A stretch of DNA of 64,000 bases from F-183 sp964627455 (GCA_964627455.1 CAZVKC010000029.1:1-64000); one strand, 5' to 3'. Positions 34,155-42,429 are shown, counted from the first letter of the stretch. The notes: generated by a model not told the origin, from the sequence alone. Made by a program: numbers and translations.

Positions 34155-34490
34155 ATGATTGTCCGACTGCGTTTCGCATCCGGCCGACGGGTCAGAATCG
34201 CCCCCGGCAAGAACCGTCACGTCGCATTGGCGGTCGCCGCACTCATGACTCCCGCTACGCTGATGATGTTCGTCATGGCGGCGTGGCGCATCGGGTCCGA
34301 CATCCAGCTCGCAACCGAATTCCCGATCAATCAGGGCTTGTGGTCGCACTGGCATGTGTGGATCGCGGCCGCGCTGCTGTCGCACCTCACCAGCGTGTTG
34401 CTGAACCGCTATGGCAAGACCGGCGAGATGGGACTCACGCGGTCCATTGCGTCAGGCATGTCGCATCTCTTTGGCCGTCCGCGCGGCTAG
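34155..34490 (+). CDS. small membrane protein of unknown function
   Basis: 111 residues. Two hydrophobic segments (about 24-44, VALAVAALMTPATLMMFVMA, and 66-84, WHVWIAAALLSHLTSVLL) with a short basic N-terminus and C-terminus. It is followed by the BlaI operator at 34532, so it is not clearly part of that operon. No family recognised; looks like a small cytochrome-b561- or DUF-type two-helix protein without heme histidines I could pair. A CAGG ribosome site is weak. Real coding is likely from base composition. Confidence 0.5.
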   Translation: MIVRLRFASGRRVRIAPGKNRHVALAVAALMTPATLMMFVMAAWRIGSDIQLATEFPINQGLWSHWHVWIAAALLSHLTSVLLNRYGKTGEMGLTRSIASGMSHLFGRPRG

Positions 34491-34514
34491 TTTCAACCTG
34501 TTTTCAGAAAAGTC

Positions 34515-34553
34515 TTGACTCATCGGGCCGGAACTATTAAAGTTTTAATAGTT
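34515..34553 (+). promoter_or_regulatory. promoter overlapped by a perfect palindromic BlaI-type operator
   Basis: A perfect 22-bp inverted repeat occupies 34532-34553: arm AACTATTAAA, centre GT, arm TTTAATAGTT. TTGACT (34515-34520, five of six for -35) is followed after 17 bp by TAAAGT (34538-34543) as -10, inside the palindrome. A dimeric BlaI/MecI repressor bound there would block RNA polymerase. The AT-rich palindrome is conspicuous in a high-GC scaffold and lies 7 bp before the blaI start codon, implying autoregulation. Confidence 0.75.
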
Positions 34554-34560
34554 CAACCAA

Positions 34561-34938
34561 ATGTCAGGACCGCAACCTCGCCTCACCGACGCGGAACTCC
34601 GCCTCATGGACATCATCTGGGATCACGCGCCGATCTCGGTCCAGGGCGTTGTCGACGCCCTGCCGCAGGAACTTGGCCTCGCCTATTCGACAGTGCTCAC
34701 CACGATGCGGATCCTCGAAGATAAAGGCTTTTTGCGGCACACCAAAGAAGGACGCGCGTTCGTCTACCACCCTTTGATCGCACGCGAGGAAGCGAGCCGT
34801 AGCGCGTTGCGTTATGTGCTCGACAAGTTCTTCGGCAGCAAGCCGGAACTGCTGGTGCAGAACATCCTGGGCGGCGGAGACCTCAGCAAGAAGGAACTGG
34901 CCAAACTCAAACAACTCATCGCGGAGGCGGAAAAATGA
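34561..34938 (+). CDS. BlaI/MecI-family transcriptional repressor
   Basis: 125 residues. Winged-helix DNA-binding domain with RLTDAELRLMDIIWDHAPIS, LAYSTVLTTMRILEDKGFL and the C-terminal dimerisation helices. Family knowledge: BlaI dimers bind palindromic operators and are cut or released when the membrane peptidase BlaR1/M56 is activated. It overlaps the M56 gene by 4 bp (ATGA), confirming the pairing. The perfect palindrome just upstream is its likely operator. In this case the M56 partner lacks the beta-lactam sensor, so the inducer is probably not beta-lactam. Confidence 0.92.
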   Translation: MSGPQPRLTDAELRLMDIIWDHAPISVQGVVDALPQELGLAYSTVLTTMRILEDKGFLRHTKEGRAFVYHPLIAREEASRSALRYVLDKFFGSKPELLVQNILGGGDLSKKELAKLKQLIAEAEK

Positions 34939-36608
34939 CACAGTTGTACATCGATCTCCTGAACGGGTTCCTTCCGTCGTTGCTGGTCGTTGGATTGGCT
35001 TGGTTCGCCATGCGATTGCTGCGGCTCAACGCGGCGACGCGATACGCGTCCTGGTGGATCGTCATCGCGGTGGTCGTGGTCATGCCGTTCCTGGCGCATG
35101 AGTTCCGCAGGAATAGCCGGCACGCCGCGGAGCCTCTCGTGTACGTTCAATCGGAGGTCCCGGCAGCCCCGGTGGCTGGAGTCGTCGCTCTTGACGCCGC
35201 GCCGGCTGCTCCCGCCCCGGCCGTGGAACGTCGCATCAACCCGGTGAACTTCGTCCTGCCGGTCTACCTGATCGTTGCGTTGTTCCTAACCGTGCGGCTG
35301 GTTGTCGATTACCGCAGGATCCGACTGATGCTGCGTGGCGCGCAGGCCGTCGTGGATTATCCGGAACTCCCGCTGCAAACCCGGCGGAAGGTCCGCATCC
35401 TCTTCAGTGATCGCGTCGAAACCCCGATGGTTGCAGGATTCTGGAGGCCCGCCATCGTGATCCCCGCAGCGCTTGCGGGCAAGCTGACTGACGGCGACTG
35501 GCGCCACGTGATGATTCACGAACTCGCGCACATCGCGCGCTGGGATGATTGGACCAATCTCTTTGCCCGGGTTCTGCAGATCCTCTTCTGGCCGCACCCG
35601 CTCATCGCCTTCGCATTGCGCCGCATCGAGATCGAGCGCGAGCACGCGTGCGACGATTGGGCTGTCAACGCGGCCGGCGGATCCGCGACCTCGTACGCAA
35701 AGGCCCTCACAAGGCTCGTGGAGGTGGCGCTCGCAAACCGTCAACCGCTGCTCGCGGCCACGGTCGTCGGGCAGGGTCCAAAGGTCTCCCAGCGAGTCGA
35801 ACGAATCCTCACGCGCACCCGGAATCTCGCGCCGCGCATCTCGCTCGTGAAACTGGCGATGAGCCTCGTGTGCGTCTGGCTCTTCGCATTGATCTGCGTC
35901 CAGGCCCCCGCCATGATCGAGATCTCCAAGGCAGAGCACGTCGAAGAAGAGGAGCCGTTCTTCAAGCCAGTCGCGGTGGCGGCCGAAGCGCCGCAGCCAG
36001 AGCCTCCTGCGGAAGAACCAGCGCCTGCCGCAACTGCAACCGCGCCCGTTGGCCCCATCGCGCCGGCTCCGCCGATCGATCCGAAGCTGGGATTTCTCGC
36101 CGCACTCTCGGCAGCCGGCTACCGCGATCTTTCGGTCGACGAGATTATCGAACTGAAAAACCGCGGCATCGACGCGAACTTCATCCGCAACATGTCGAGC
36201 ACAGGGTGGGGCAAACTCACGCCCGCACAACTGATCAGCCTGCATGATCACGGCGTATCCGCAGATTACCTGCGCGACCTGCGCGCCGCAGGCATCCGCA
36301 ATCTCAGCCTCGACCAGGTGCGCTCCCTCAAGGACCACGGCGTCAGCGCGCGTGCTTTTCACGAGATCCACTCGCTCGGATTCGGCCCCTACGATGCGGG
36401 CGAGGCGATCGACATGTCGCAGCACGGCATCCGGCCGGACTTCTTTCGTGGACTCAAGGAGCACGGCATCGCGCAAATGTCCGCCCGTCACGCGATCGAG
36501 GCGGCCCGCAACGGGCTGTCGCCGAAATCTCTCGATGAAGCGCGCCGCTACGGACCGAACCTTTCGTTTGAGCAGATCCTCAAGCTCAAGCGCGCCGGTG
36601 TGATTTAG
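34935..36608 (+). CDS. M56 (BlaR1-like) membrane metallopeptidase with C-terminal HGV helical repeats
   Basis: 557 residues. Hydrophobic helices at about 8-25, 38-55 and 100-120, then the cytosolic M56 zinc peptidase domain: MIHELAHIARWDDW (HExxH at H195-H199) and the downstream EREHACDDWAV; a last helix at about 310-330. Family knowledge: BlaR1 cleaves BlaI. The usual extracytoplasmic penicillin-binding domain is absent. After a Pro/Ala-rich linker comes an array from residue 395 to the end with about 29-residue units (L-S-x-D-E-I-I-E-L-K-N-R-G-I type, core D-H-G-V followed by a DYLRDLRAAG-type segment). Five full repeats and one partial. The next gene carries the same repeat. Confidence 0.88.
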   Translation: MTQLYIDLLNGFLPSLLVVGLAWFAMRLLRLNAATRYASWWIVIAVVVVMPFLAHEFRRNSRHAAEPLVYVQSEVPAAPVAGVVALDAAPAAPAPAVERRINPVNFVLPVYLIVALFLTVRLVVDYRRIRLMLRGAQAVVDYPELPLQTRRKVRILFSDRVETPMVAGFWRPAIVIPAALAGKLTDGDWRHVMIHELAHIARWDDWTNLFARVLQILFWPHPLIAFALRRIEIEREHACDDWAVNAAGGSATSYAKALTRLVEVALANRQPLLAATVVGQGPKVSQRVERILTRTRNLAPRISLVKLAMSLVCVWLFALICVQAPAMIEISKAEHVEEEEPFFKPVAVAAEAPQPEPPAEEPAPAATATAPVGPIAPAPPIDPKLGFLAALSAAGYRDLSVDEIIELKNRGIDANFIRNMSSTGWGKLTPAQLISLHDHGVSADYLRDLRAAGIRNLSLDQVRSLKDHGVSARAFHEIHSLGFGPYDAGEAIDMSQHGIRPDFFRGLKEHGIAQMSARHAIEAARNGLSPKSLDEARRYGPNLSFEQILKLKRAGVI

Positions 36609-36636
36609 CAAACCTCTACCAAAGGAGCACGACAAT

Positions 36637-37740
36637 ATGAAATTCCTACAGGCGATTCTCGTCCTGGCGGGCACCGCTTTGTTTTTTTTCACCGAAGCGC
36701 ATGGCGGTCCCGATCGCCGCGAGTGGACGATGCGGCCAGCCGACGATTCGACGCACGTGCAATTCGGCATTGAGTATCGAAGCAACTACTCGCGCTGGAT
36801 CCACAACAGCCCCGTTTCGTGGACACAATTCAAAGGCGTCACGCCCGAGGAAGTTTCGAAGCTCAGCGCGCCTGCGAAGTTTGAAGTGCGCCGTGACGCC
36901 GGAAAGTTGATTTGCGAGGGTACGTTTCATCTCGGCCGCGGCAATGGCTCGTACACGTTCGAGGCGGATCCGAGATACAAAGAGGAACTCGCCAAGCTCG
37001 GCTTTCGCCTCGCAGGCAACAAGCAGGAGATTGAGTATTTCATGACTGATCTCACGCTCGACTTCGCCCGCACGGTCAAGGAAGCCAACCTGCGCGCTTC
37101 GAGCGAGGAACTGTTTGAGATGCGGATCCACGGGCTTTCGAAGACGTACATCGCCGATACGCGCGCCGCCGGATACGAGGACCTGACCGCACGCGACTAC
37201 ATCGACATGAAGATTCACGGGGTAGATCCCGCCTTTGTGCGCGACCTCAAAACTGCCGGTTACCAACTTGGGGCGCGCAAGATCATCGACCTGCGCATTC
37301 ACGGTGTTGATACGCAATTTCTGGCGGATCTCAAGCGGGCGGGCTACAACCTCGACGCGGACCGCATCATCGAACTCAAGAATCACGGCATCGGCCGCGA
37401 CTATATGCAGCAACTCGCTTCATACGGGCTCAAGCCGGACGCCGAAGATCTCGTACAACTCAAGAATCACGGCGTGAATCCGGATTATTTGCGCGGGCTC
37501 AAAGAGGCGGGCTATTCGAACCTCGATGCGGAGCAGATCACACAGCTGAAGGCGCACGGCGTGCCGTCGAACTTCATCCGCGAGGCTCGGGAACTCGGCT
37601 ATAACTTCACAGCCAAAGAGCTGACCGACATGCGCAACCACGGAGTCGATTCAGCGTACTTGCGGCGCTTGAAGAACTCCGGGTTCCAAAACCTGACGGC
37701 GGAAAAAATCACGCAGTTGAAGGTCCACGGAGTGGACTAA
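36637..37740 (+). CDS. secreted HGV-repeat protein, partner of the M56 gene
   Basis: 367 residues. Signal peptide MKFLQAILVLAGTALFFFTEAHG. Residues about 25-140 form an unrecognised beta-rich domain (HVQFGIEYRSNYSRWIH, FHLGRGNGSYTFEADP). From about residue 152 on, at least seven units of 28-29 residues repeat the M56 motif: MKIHGVDPAFVRDLKTAGY, LRIHGVDTQFLADLKRAGY, LKNHGIGRDYMQQL and LKNHGVNPDYLRGLKEAGY. The array ends abruptly after VHGVD. A good AAAGGAG site lies upstream. Sharing the repeat with its operon partner suggests the arrays interact or compete for one ligand. No catalytic residue pattern seen. Confidence 0.82.
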   Translation: MKFLQAILVLAGTALFFFTEAHGGPDRREWTMRPADDSTHVQFGIEYRSNYSRWIHNSPVSWTQFKGVTPEEVSKLSAPAKFEVRRDAGKLICEGTFHLGRGNGSYTFEADPRYKEELAKLGFRLAGNKQEIEYFMTDLTLDFARTVKEANLRASSEELFEMRIHGLSKTYIADTRAAGYEDLTARDYIDMKIHGVDPAFVRDLKTAGYQLGARKIIDLRIHGVDTQFLADLKRAGYNLDADRIIELKNHGIGRDYMQQLASYGLKPDAEDLVQLKNHGVNPDYLRGLKEAGYSNLDAEQITQLKAHGVPSNFIREARELGYNFTAKELTDMRNHGVDSAYLRRLKNSGFQNLTAEKITQLKVHGVD

Positions 37741-38390
37741 GCCAGGTAGATATTGATCCGCTCTTTGCCCTTGCCGACATTGTCCCGCTTGAGGCGGATG
37801 GGTCCCACCTCGCCCGTCCGCTTCAAATGCGTGCCGCCACATGGCACACGCGAGAATCCCTCCACTTCCCAGTAGCGCCTCTGCGTTGCAACGTCGCTGT
37901 ACTCGCTGATGATCGGGTGGTTCGCATCGATCATAGCCATTGCGCCTGCGGTCAGTTCGGGCAGCAAGGCGCTCACGCTTTGCGTCCATAGAAAGTCGAT
38001 GCGAGCTTTGTCCTGCGCGATGTGCGCGCCGATCTTCTCGACGCCTTCGCACTTGCGGTACATCAGTTCGAGCACGAGTTCCGCGGCGAAGTGGAGCCGC
38101 ATCAGACGGTAGCGGCGATCCCAGTCGATCGCCATGTTCGTCACGCTGCCTGGTTCGAGACCGTGAGTGTCGGTCTCGAGCGTGTACACGATGTCGAGAT
38201 CCTGTTTGTTTGCTCGCGCGACACGCACGCCGCCGATGGTTCCGGCGTCGCTTTCCTGTCCGCCTGAAAATGCGTAGAAGATCGTGCGATCGACGGTCAC
38301 ATCGGGTCCCTGAACGGTCACAATTCGCACGTCGTTGAGCGTCGTCCGGTAGGGATCCACCCAGAACAGTTTTTCAACGCCCGGGCTCAT
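37737..38390 (-). CDS. alanyl-tRNA editing protein (AlaX)
   Basis: 217 residues, cytoplasmic. Trans-editing enzyme that hydrolyses mischarged tRNA(Ala). AlaRS-type editing motifs: the GGQ of FSGGQESD, RLHFAAELVLELM where the canonical zinc motif HxxxH is HxxxE, and VPCGGTHLKRTGEVG containing the CxxxH of the zinc site. Lysine-rich C-terminus (VGKGKERINIYL). Its ATG overlaps the acyl-CoA carboxylase stop (ATGA), so the two are co-transcribed, an unexpected pairing of tRNA proofreading with CoA metabolism. It ends 4 bp into the opposite repeat-protein gene. Confidence 0.87.
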   Translation of the reverse strand: MSPGVEKLFWVDPYRTTLNDVRIVTVQGPDVTVDRTIFYAFSGGQESDAGTIGGVRVARANKQDLDIVYTLETDTHGLEPGSVTNMAIDWDRRYRLMRLHFAAELVLELMYRKCEGVEKIGAHIAQDKARIDFLWTQSVSALLPELTAGAMAMIDANHPIISEYSDVATQRRYWEVEGFSRVPCGGTHLKRTGEVGPIRLKRDNVGKGKERINIYLA

Positions 38391-39940
38391 AACGGAATGT
38401 TGCCGTGCTTCTTGCGCGGCATGGTGTCCACCTTGTTTTCGAGCAACCGTAGTGCTCTGATGAGTCGCGGCCGCGTCTCGTGCGGCTCGATCACGTCATC
38501 GATATAACCACGCTCCGCCGCGACGAATGGATTCGCGAACCGTTCCTTGAACTCGTTGATCTTCTGCGCCCGCATCTCTTCGGGATTCGCCGCCTGCTGG
38601 ATCTCCCGCCTGTAGACGATGTTCACCGCGCCCTCGGCGCCCATCACTGCGATCTCCGCCGTGGGATACGCGAAGTTGATATCTGTCCTCAGGTGCTTGG
38701 AGCCCATCACGCAATAGGCCCCACCGTAAGCCTTGCGCGTGATGACCGTGATCTTGGGGACTGTCGCCTCGGCATACGCGTACAGAAGTTTGGCGCCGTG
38801 ACGGATGATGCCGCCCCATTCCTGATCCGTTCCCGGAAGGAAGCCCGGCACGTCTTCGAACGTGATGATCGGGATGTTGAACGCGTCGCAGAATCGCACG
38901 AAACGCGCGCCCTTTGTGGACGAATTAATATCGAGGCATCCGGCCAGAAACGCGGGTTGGTTGGCGACGATGCCCACGCTGCGGCCGTCGAGCCGCGCGA
39001 ATCCCGTCACGATGTTCTTCGCGAAATGCTCGTGCACCTCAAGGAACTCGCCGTCATCCACCACGCGCGTGATGATGTCCTTGATGTCATATGGGATGTT
39101 CGCTTCCTCGGGCACGATCGTGTCGAGATTGGCGTCCTGACGATCGATCAGGTCCGACGTCGGCTTGCGCGGCGGATCTTCGGCGTTGTTCTGCGGCAGG
39201 TACGAAAGCAGTTCGCGGATGGTGCGCAGGCATTCCGCATCGTCCGGCGCGATGAACTGCGCCACTCCGCTTTTCGCATTGTGCGTCGTTGCGCCACCGA
39301 GGCTTTCTTTGTCTACGTCCTCGTGCGTCACGGTCTTGATCACATCCGGACCGGTGACGAACATGTAGCTGGTGCGGTCCACCATGAAGATGAAATCGGT
39401 GATCGCTGGCGAGTACACGGCGCCGCCTGCGCAGGGTCCCATAACGGCGGATATCTGCGGGATCACGCCGCTCGCGAGCGTGTTGCGCAGGAAGATGTCG
39501 GCGTATCCGGCCAGCGACATCACGCCTTCCTGAATACGCGCGCCGCCGGAGTCGTTGAGGCCGATGACGGGAGCGCCGGTCTTCATCGCGAGATCCATGA
39601 TCTTGCAGATTTTGAGCGCATTCGACTCGGACAGCGACCCGCCGAAGACCGTGAAATCCTGAGCAAACACGTACACCGGGCGACCGTTCACAAGCCCGTG
39701 GCCCGTCACGAACCCGTCGCCGTCAACCACCTGTTCGTCCATGCCGAAGTCACGGCAGCGATGCCGCACGAGCTTATCCATCTCCTCGAAGGTGCCCTCG
39801 TCGAGCAGCAGGTCGATCCGTTCGCGAGCCGACAGCTTTCCTTCCTTGTGCTGGCGCTGCTTGCGGTCGTCACCGCCTCCGGCCTCGGCGGCCTTGTGAC
39901 GTCTGTGGACTTCTTCCAACCAATGGGACGGCATAAACAT
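38387..39940 (-). CDS. pccB: acyl-CoA carboxylase carboxyltransferase beta subunit (propionyl-CoA type)
   Basis: 517 residues. Carboxyl-transfer from biotin to acyl-CoA. Family motifs: ARERIDLLLDEGTF, VFAQDFTVFGGSLSE, GLNDSGGARIQEG (oxyanion), GPCAGGAVYSPA, and VPGFLPGTDQEWGGIIRHGAK. This arrangement matches propionyl-CoA carboxylase beta; acetyl-CoA or methylcrotonyl-CoA specificity is less likely. Start is ATG 39940 or ATG 39934 (MPSHWLEE); no ribosome site precedes either, and TACAAT lies just upstream of 39940. The biotin carboxylase/carrier alpha subunit is not in the window. Coupled to the AlaX gene by a 4-bp overlap. Confidence 0.92.
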   Translation of the reverse strand: MFMPSHWLEEVHRRHKAAEAGGGDDRKQRQHKEGKLSARERIDLLLDEGTFEEMDKLVRHRCRDFGMDEQVVDGDGFVTGHGLVNGRPVYVFAQDFTVFGGSLSESNALKICKIMDLAMKTGAPVIGLNDSGGARIQEGVMSLAGYADIFLRNTLASGVIPQISAVMGPCAGGAVYSPAITDFIFMVDRTSYMFVTGPDVIKTVTHEDVDKESLGGATTHNAKSGVAQFIAPDDAECLRTIRELLSYLPQNNAEDPPRKPTSDLIDRQDANLDTIVPEEANIPYDIKDIITRVVDDGEFLEVHEHFAKNIVTGFARLDGRSVGIVANQPAFLAGCLDINSSTKGARFVRFCDAFNIPIITFEDVPGFLPGTDQEWGGIIRHGAKLLYAYAEATVPKITVITRKAYGGAYCVMGSKHLRTDINFAYPTAEIAVMGAEGAVNIVYRREIQQAANPEEMRAQKINEFKERFANPFVAAERGYIDDVIEPHETRPRLIRALRLLENKVDTMPRKKHGNIPL

Positions 39941-39968
39941 CTATTGTATTGGTGGAAGTACCATCAAG

Positions 39969-40337
39969 ATGATGATCCGTAAAACTCTGCTCTCCTGCCT
40001 GTTGGGCGGCGTGATGCTGTTTGCCGACGCCGTGACCGACGGAGCGAAAAAGAAGGTCGCGGACGGCAAGTTCGACGAAGCGATCGCCGATCTCGACGCC
40101 GCGTACAAGAAGAATCCGAAGTCCGCTGAGTACAAGAAGGCCCTCGCCGGCGCGTATTTCGCCCAGGGCAACTCGCTCATGAACAACGCGCAGATGCCGC
40201 CGTTCCGCAAGTACCCCGGCGCGTTGCGCGCGTTCCGCAAGACGGTCGAACTCGACCCGGCAAACGCCGAAGCCAAGACCAACATCAAGACCATCGAGGA
40301 TATCTACAAGTCGATGGGCCGTCCGGTTCCCCAGTAG
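39969..40337 (+). CDS. secreted tetratricopeptide-type protein
   Basis: 122 residues. Signal peptide MMIRKTLLSCLLGGVMLFAD; start could be ATG 39969 or 39972. Two TPR-like helical pairs are visible: GKFDEAIADLDAAYKKNPKS and KALAGAYFAQGNSLMN, then YPGALRAFRKTVELDPANAE with the typical A/G and P-N/D-P pattern. Lysine-rich, acidic balance normal. Function unknown; scaffold or chaperone-like in the periplasm. Divergent from the carboxylase gene by 28 bp and 73 bp ahead of lysS. Confidence 0.78.
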   Translation: MMIRKTLLSCLLGGVMLFADAVTDGAKKKVADGKFDEAIADLDAAYKKNPKSAEYKKALAGAYFAQGNSLMNNAQMPPFRKYPGALRAFRKTVELDPANAEAKTNIKTIEDIYKSMGRPVPQ

Positions 40338-40410
40338 TAATCCTGCAGTCGTAGCGGGAATCCCACCGGAGACGTTACCATAGAAGTTTCCCCCAATTCA
40401 GAGGTTTCTA

Positions 40411-41973
40411 TTGTCGTCTCCGGCCACTCCGAACACCACCATTGAAGTTCTGCGCCAGCAGCGCCTCGACAAGATCCAAGGACTCCGCCAACTCGGGCTC
40501 GATCCTTTCCCGTCGAAGAGCAAGCGCACGATCTACACCGCCCCCATCCTCGCGGATTTCGAAGCGCATGAAGGCAAAGAAGTCACTGTCGCCGGGCGCC
40601 TGATTTCCTGGCGCAAACAGGGCGGCATGGCCTTCGGCCACATCCAGGATCAGACCGGCGAAATCCAACTGATGCTGCGCCGCCAGACGCTCGCGCCGAC
40701 CGACGCGGCGACGAACACGCTCGGCTATGAGGACGTAAAGCTCCTCGACATCGGCGATATCGTCGAAGCCACGGGCAAGGTCGGCAAGACGCAGCGCGGC
40801 GAGATCTCGATCATGGTCGACAGCCTGCGTTTTCTCACCAAGAGCCTGCGCCCGCTGCCGGATAAGTGGGCGGGTATCGCGGACCGCGAGATTTCGATCC
40901 GCCGCCGCTACCTCGACATGGTTTCGGCGCCCGAGAAGAAGCGCCGCTTCGAAGCGATCGGCCGCATGCTGTTCGAGATCCGCCGGTTCCTCAACGAGCG
41001 CGGATTCCTCGAGTTCCACACGCCCGTCATTCAGCCGCAGTACGGCGGTGGCACGGCGAAGCCCTTCCGCACCTACGTCAATGCGCTGTCGACGGAAATG
41101 TACCTGTCGATCTCGCACGAACTGTACCTGAAGCGCCTCATCGCAGCGGGATTCGACAAGGTGTACACGATCGGCCGCTACTTCCGCAACGAAGGCATCG
41201 ATCGCAGCCATCATCCCGAGTTCACGATGATCGAGACGATGACGGCGTATGAGAATTACGAGTACAACATGGAACTCATCGAGTCCATGTTCCGCCACAT
41301 CGCCGTGCATGCGTTCGGCAAGACGACTTTCCAGGTCGGCGAACATCTCGTGGATTTCGCGCAGCCCTGGTCGCGCTTGAACATGGCCGACATCGTGAAA
41401 GAACGCACGGGCGTGGACTTCCGCGAGGTCGCGACTGCAGAGGAAGCAAACGCGAAGCTCAAGGAAATGGGCATCGAAGAGGAACAGCAGACGCCCGGTC
41501 ACGCGCTGGTCTATGCGTTCGAAGAAAAAGTTGCGCCGACGCTCATCCAGCCGACGCTGGTCTACGGGCACCCGATCGAAATCTCACCGCTCGCCAAGCC
41601 CTTGCGCGAGGATCCGCGATTTGTCGAACGCTTCGAGATCTTCATCGGCGGCATCGAGTGCGGCGACAACTGGAGCGAACAGAATGATCCGGTGACGCTG
41701 CTCGAACGCTGGCGCGAGATGTACAAGCACGATCATCGTGAAGGCGAGTTCCAGCCGCTCGATTACGACTTCCTCGAGATGCTGGAGCACGGCATGCCTC
41801 CCACCACGGGCATCGGCCCCGGTATCGAGCGCATGGCGATGATTTTCACCGAGCAGTCGGATATTTACGACGTGATCTTCTTCCCGCTGATGAAGCCTGT
41901 GCTGTCGGCGGCCAACCGCGCGATCTACAAGCTCGAGGCGCCCGCCGGCGAAGAAGAGAGCAGCGAAGAGTAG
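40411..41973 (+). CDS. lysS: lysyl-tRNA synthetase (class II)
   Basis: 520 residues. N-terminal OB-fold (ILADFEAHEGKEVTVAGRLIS), then class II motifs: motif 2 RNEGIDRSHHPEFTMIE and motif 3 MPPTTGIGPGIERMAMIF. The start is TTG 40411, an uncommon codon for an essential gene, preceded by GAGG (about 40401-40404). No better ATG or GTG lies nearby in frame before the conserved N-terminus. A T-box leader was looked for upstream and not seen. Confidence 0.97.
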   Translation: MSSPATPNTTIEVLRQQRLDKIQGLRQLGLDPFPSKSKRTIYTAPILADFEAHEGKEVTVAGRLISWRKQGGMAFGHIQDQTGEIQLMLRRQTLAPTDAATNTLGYEDVKLLDIGDIVEATGKVGKTQRGEISIMVDSLRFLTKSLRPLPDKWAGIADREISIRRRYLDMVSAPEKKRRFEAIGRMLFEIRRFLNERGFLEFHTPVIQPQYGGGTAKPFRTYVNALSTEMYLSISHELYLKRLIAAGFDKVYTIGRYFRNEGIDRSHHPEFTMIETMTAYENYEYNMELIESMFRHIAVHAFGKTTFQVGEHLVDFAQPWSRLNMADIVKERTGVDFREVATAEEANAKLKEMGIEEEQQTPGHALVYAFEEKVAPTLIQPTLVYGHPIEISPLAKPLREDPRFVERFEIFIGGIECGDNWSEQNDPVTLLERWREMYKHDHREGEFQPLDYDFLEMLEHGMPPTTGIGPGIERMAMIFTEQSDIYDVIFFPLMKPVLSAANRAIYKLEAPAGEEESSEE

Positions 41974-42429
41974 TTAGTAGTAGCGGCGTCCCAACCATTC
42001 CGCCACGAGGGCCGGCTTCTCCCGGCCCTCTACTTCGACGGTCACATTCCAGCAGATTTCCACGCCGCCATCGACGTCCTTCACGGAGACGAGCACGACA
42101 CGCGCTCGGATCCGCGAATCCGAAGGCACCGGCGATACGAACCGCAGCCGGTTGAATCCGTAATTCACCGACAGCTTGCTCGGAGCCGTAATCTGCACGG
42201 CGTCGCCCACCAGCTTCACCAGCAGCGACATGGTGAGAAATCCATGTGCGATGGTTGTGCCGAACGGCGACTCCGCCTTGGCTCGCTCCCGATCGATGTG
42301 GATCCACTGGTGATCATGCGTCGCATCGGCGAACTGGTTGATCATCTCCTGGGTGACCGTGAACCAGTCACTGACGCCCACCTCGTTGCCGGTTTGCGCA
42401 CGCAGCGCATCGATCGAGTCGAAGATCAT
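41974..42429 (-). CDS. MaoC-family (R)-specific enoyl-CoA hydratase-like protein
   Basis: 151 residues. Hot-dog fold hydratase: FADATHDHQWIHID (conserved Asp-His pair) and GTTIAHGFLTMSLLVKL. Family knowledge: converts enoyl-CoA to (R)-3-hydroxyacyl-CoA or acts as a dehydratase in fatty-acid or polyketide routes. Substrate not determined. Its start overlaps the valS stop (ATGA at 42426), and its stop abuts the lysS stop on the other strand. Co-transcription with valS is likely from position alone. Confidence 0.9.
   Translation of the reverse strand: MIFDSIDALRAQTGNEVGVSDWFTVTQEMINQFADATHDHQWIHIDRERAKAESPFGTTIAHGFLTMSLLVKLVGDAVQITAPSKLSVNYGFNRLRFVSPVPSDSRIRARVVLVSVKDVDGGVEICWNVTVEVEGREKPALVAEWLGRRYY

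Noticed and set aside
33047..34540. A 497-codon plus-strand open frame running from the oxidoreductase gene into the BlaI promoter region
   Set aside because: It crosses a real minus-strand gene and the separate two-helix membrane gene at 34155, and its translation shows no coherent fold.
35286..36785. A 499-codon open frame antisense to the M56 gene
   Set aside because: Arg-, Asp- and Gly-rich with no recognisable motif; the plus strand holds the HExxH peptidase and repeats.
38480..39982. A 500-codon plus-strand open frame over the carboxylase beta gene
   Set aside because: Shadow frame of a clear carboxyltransferase on the minus strand; His/Arg/Asp-rich composition.
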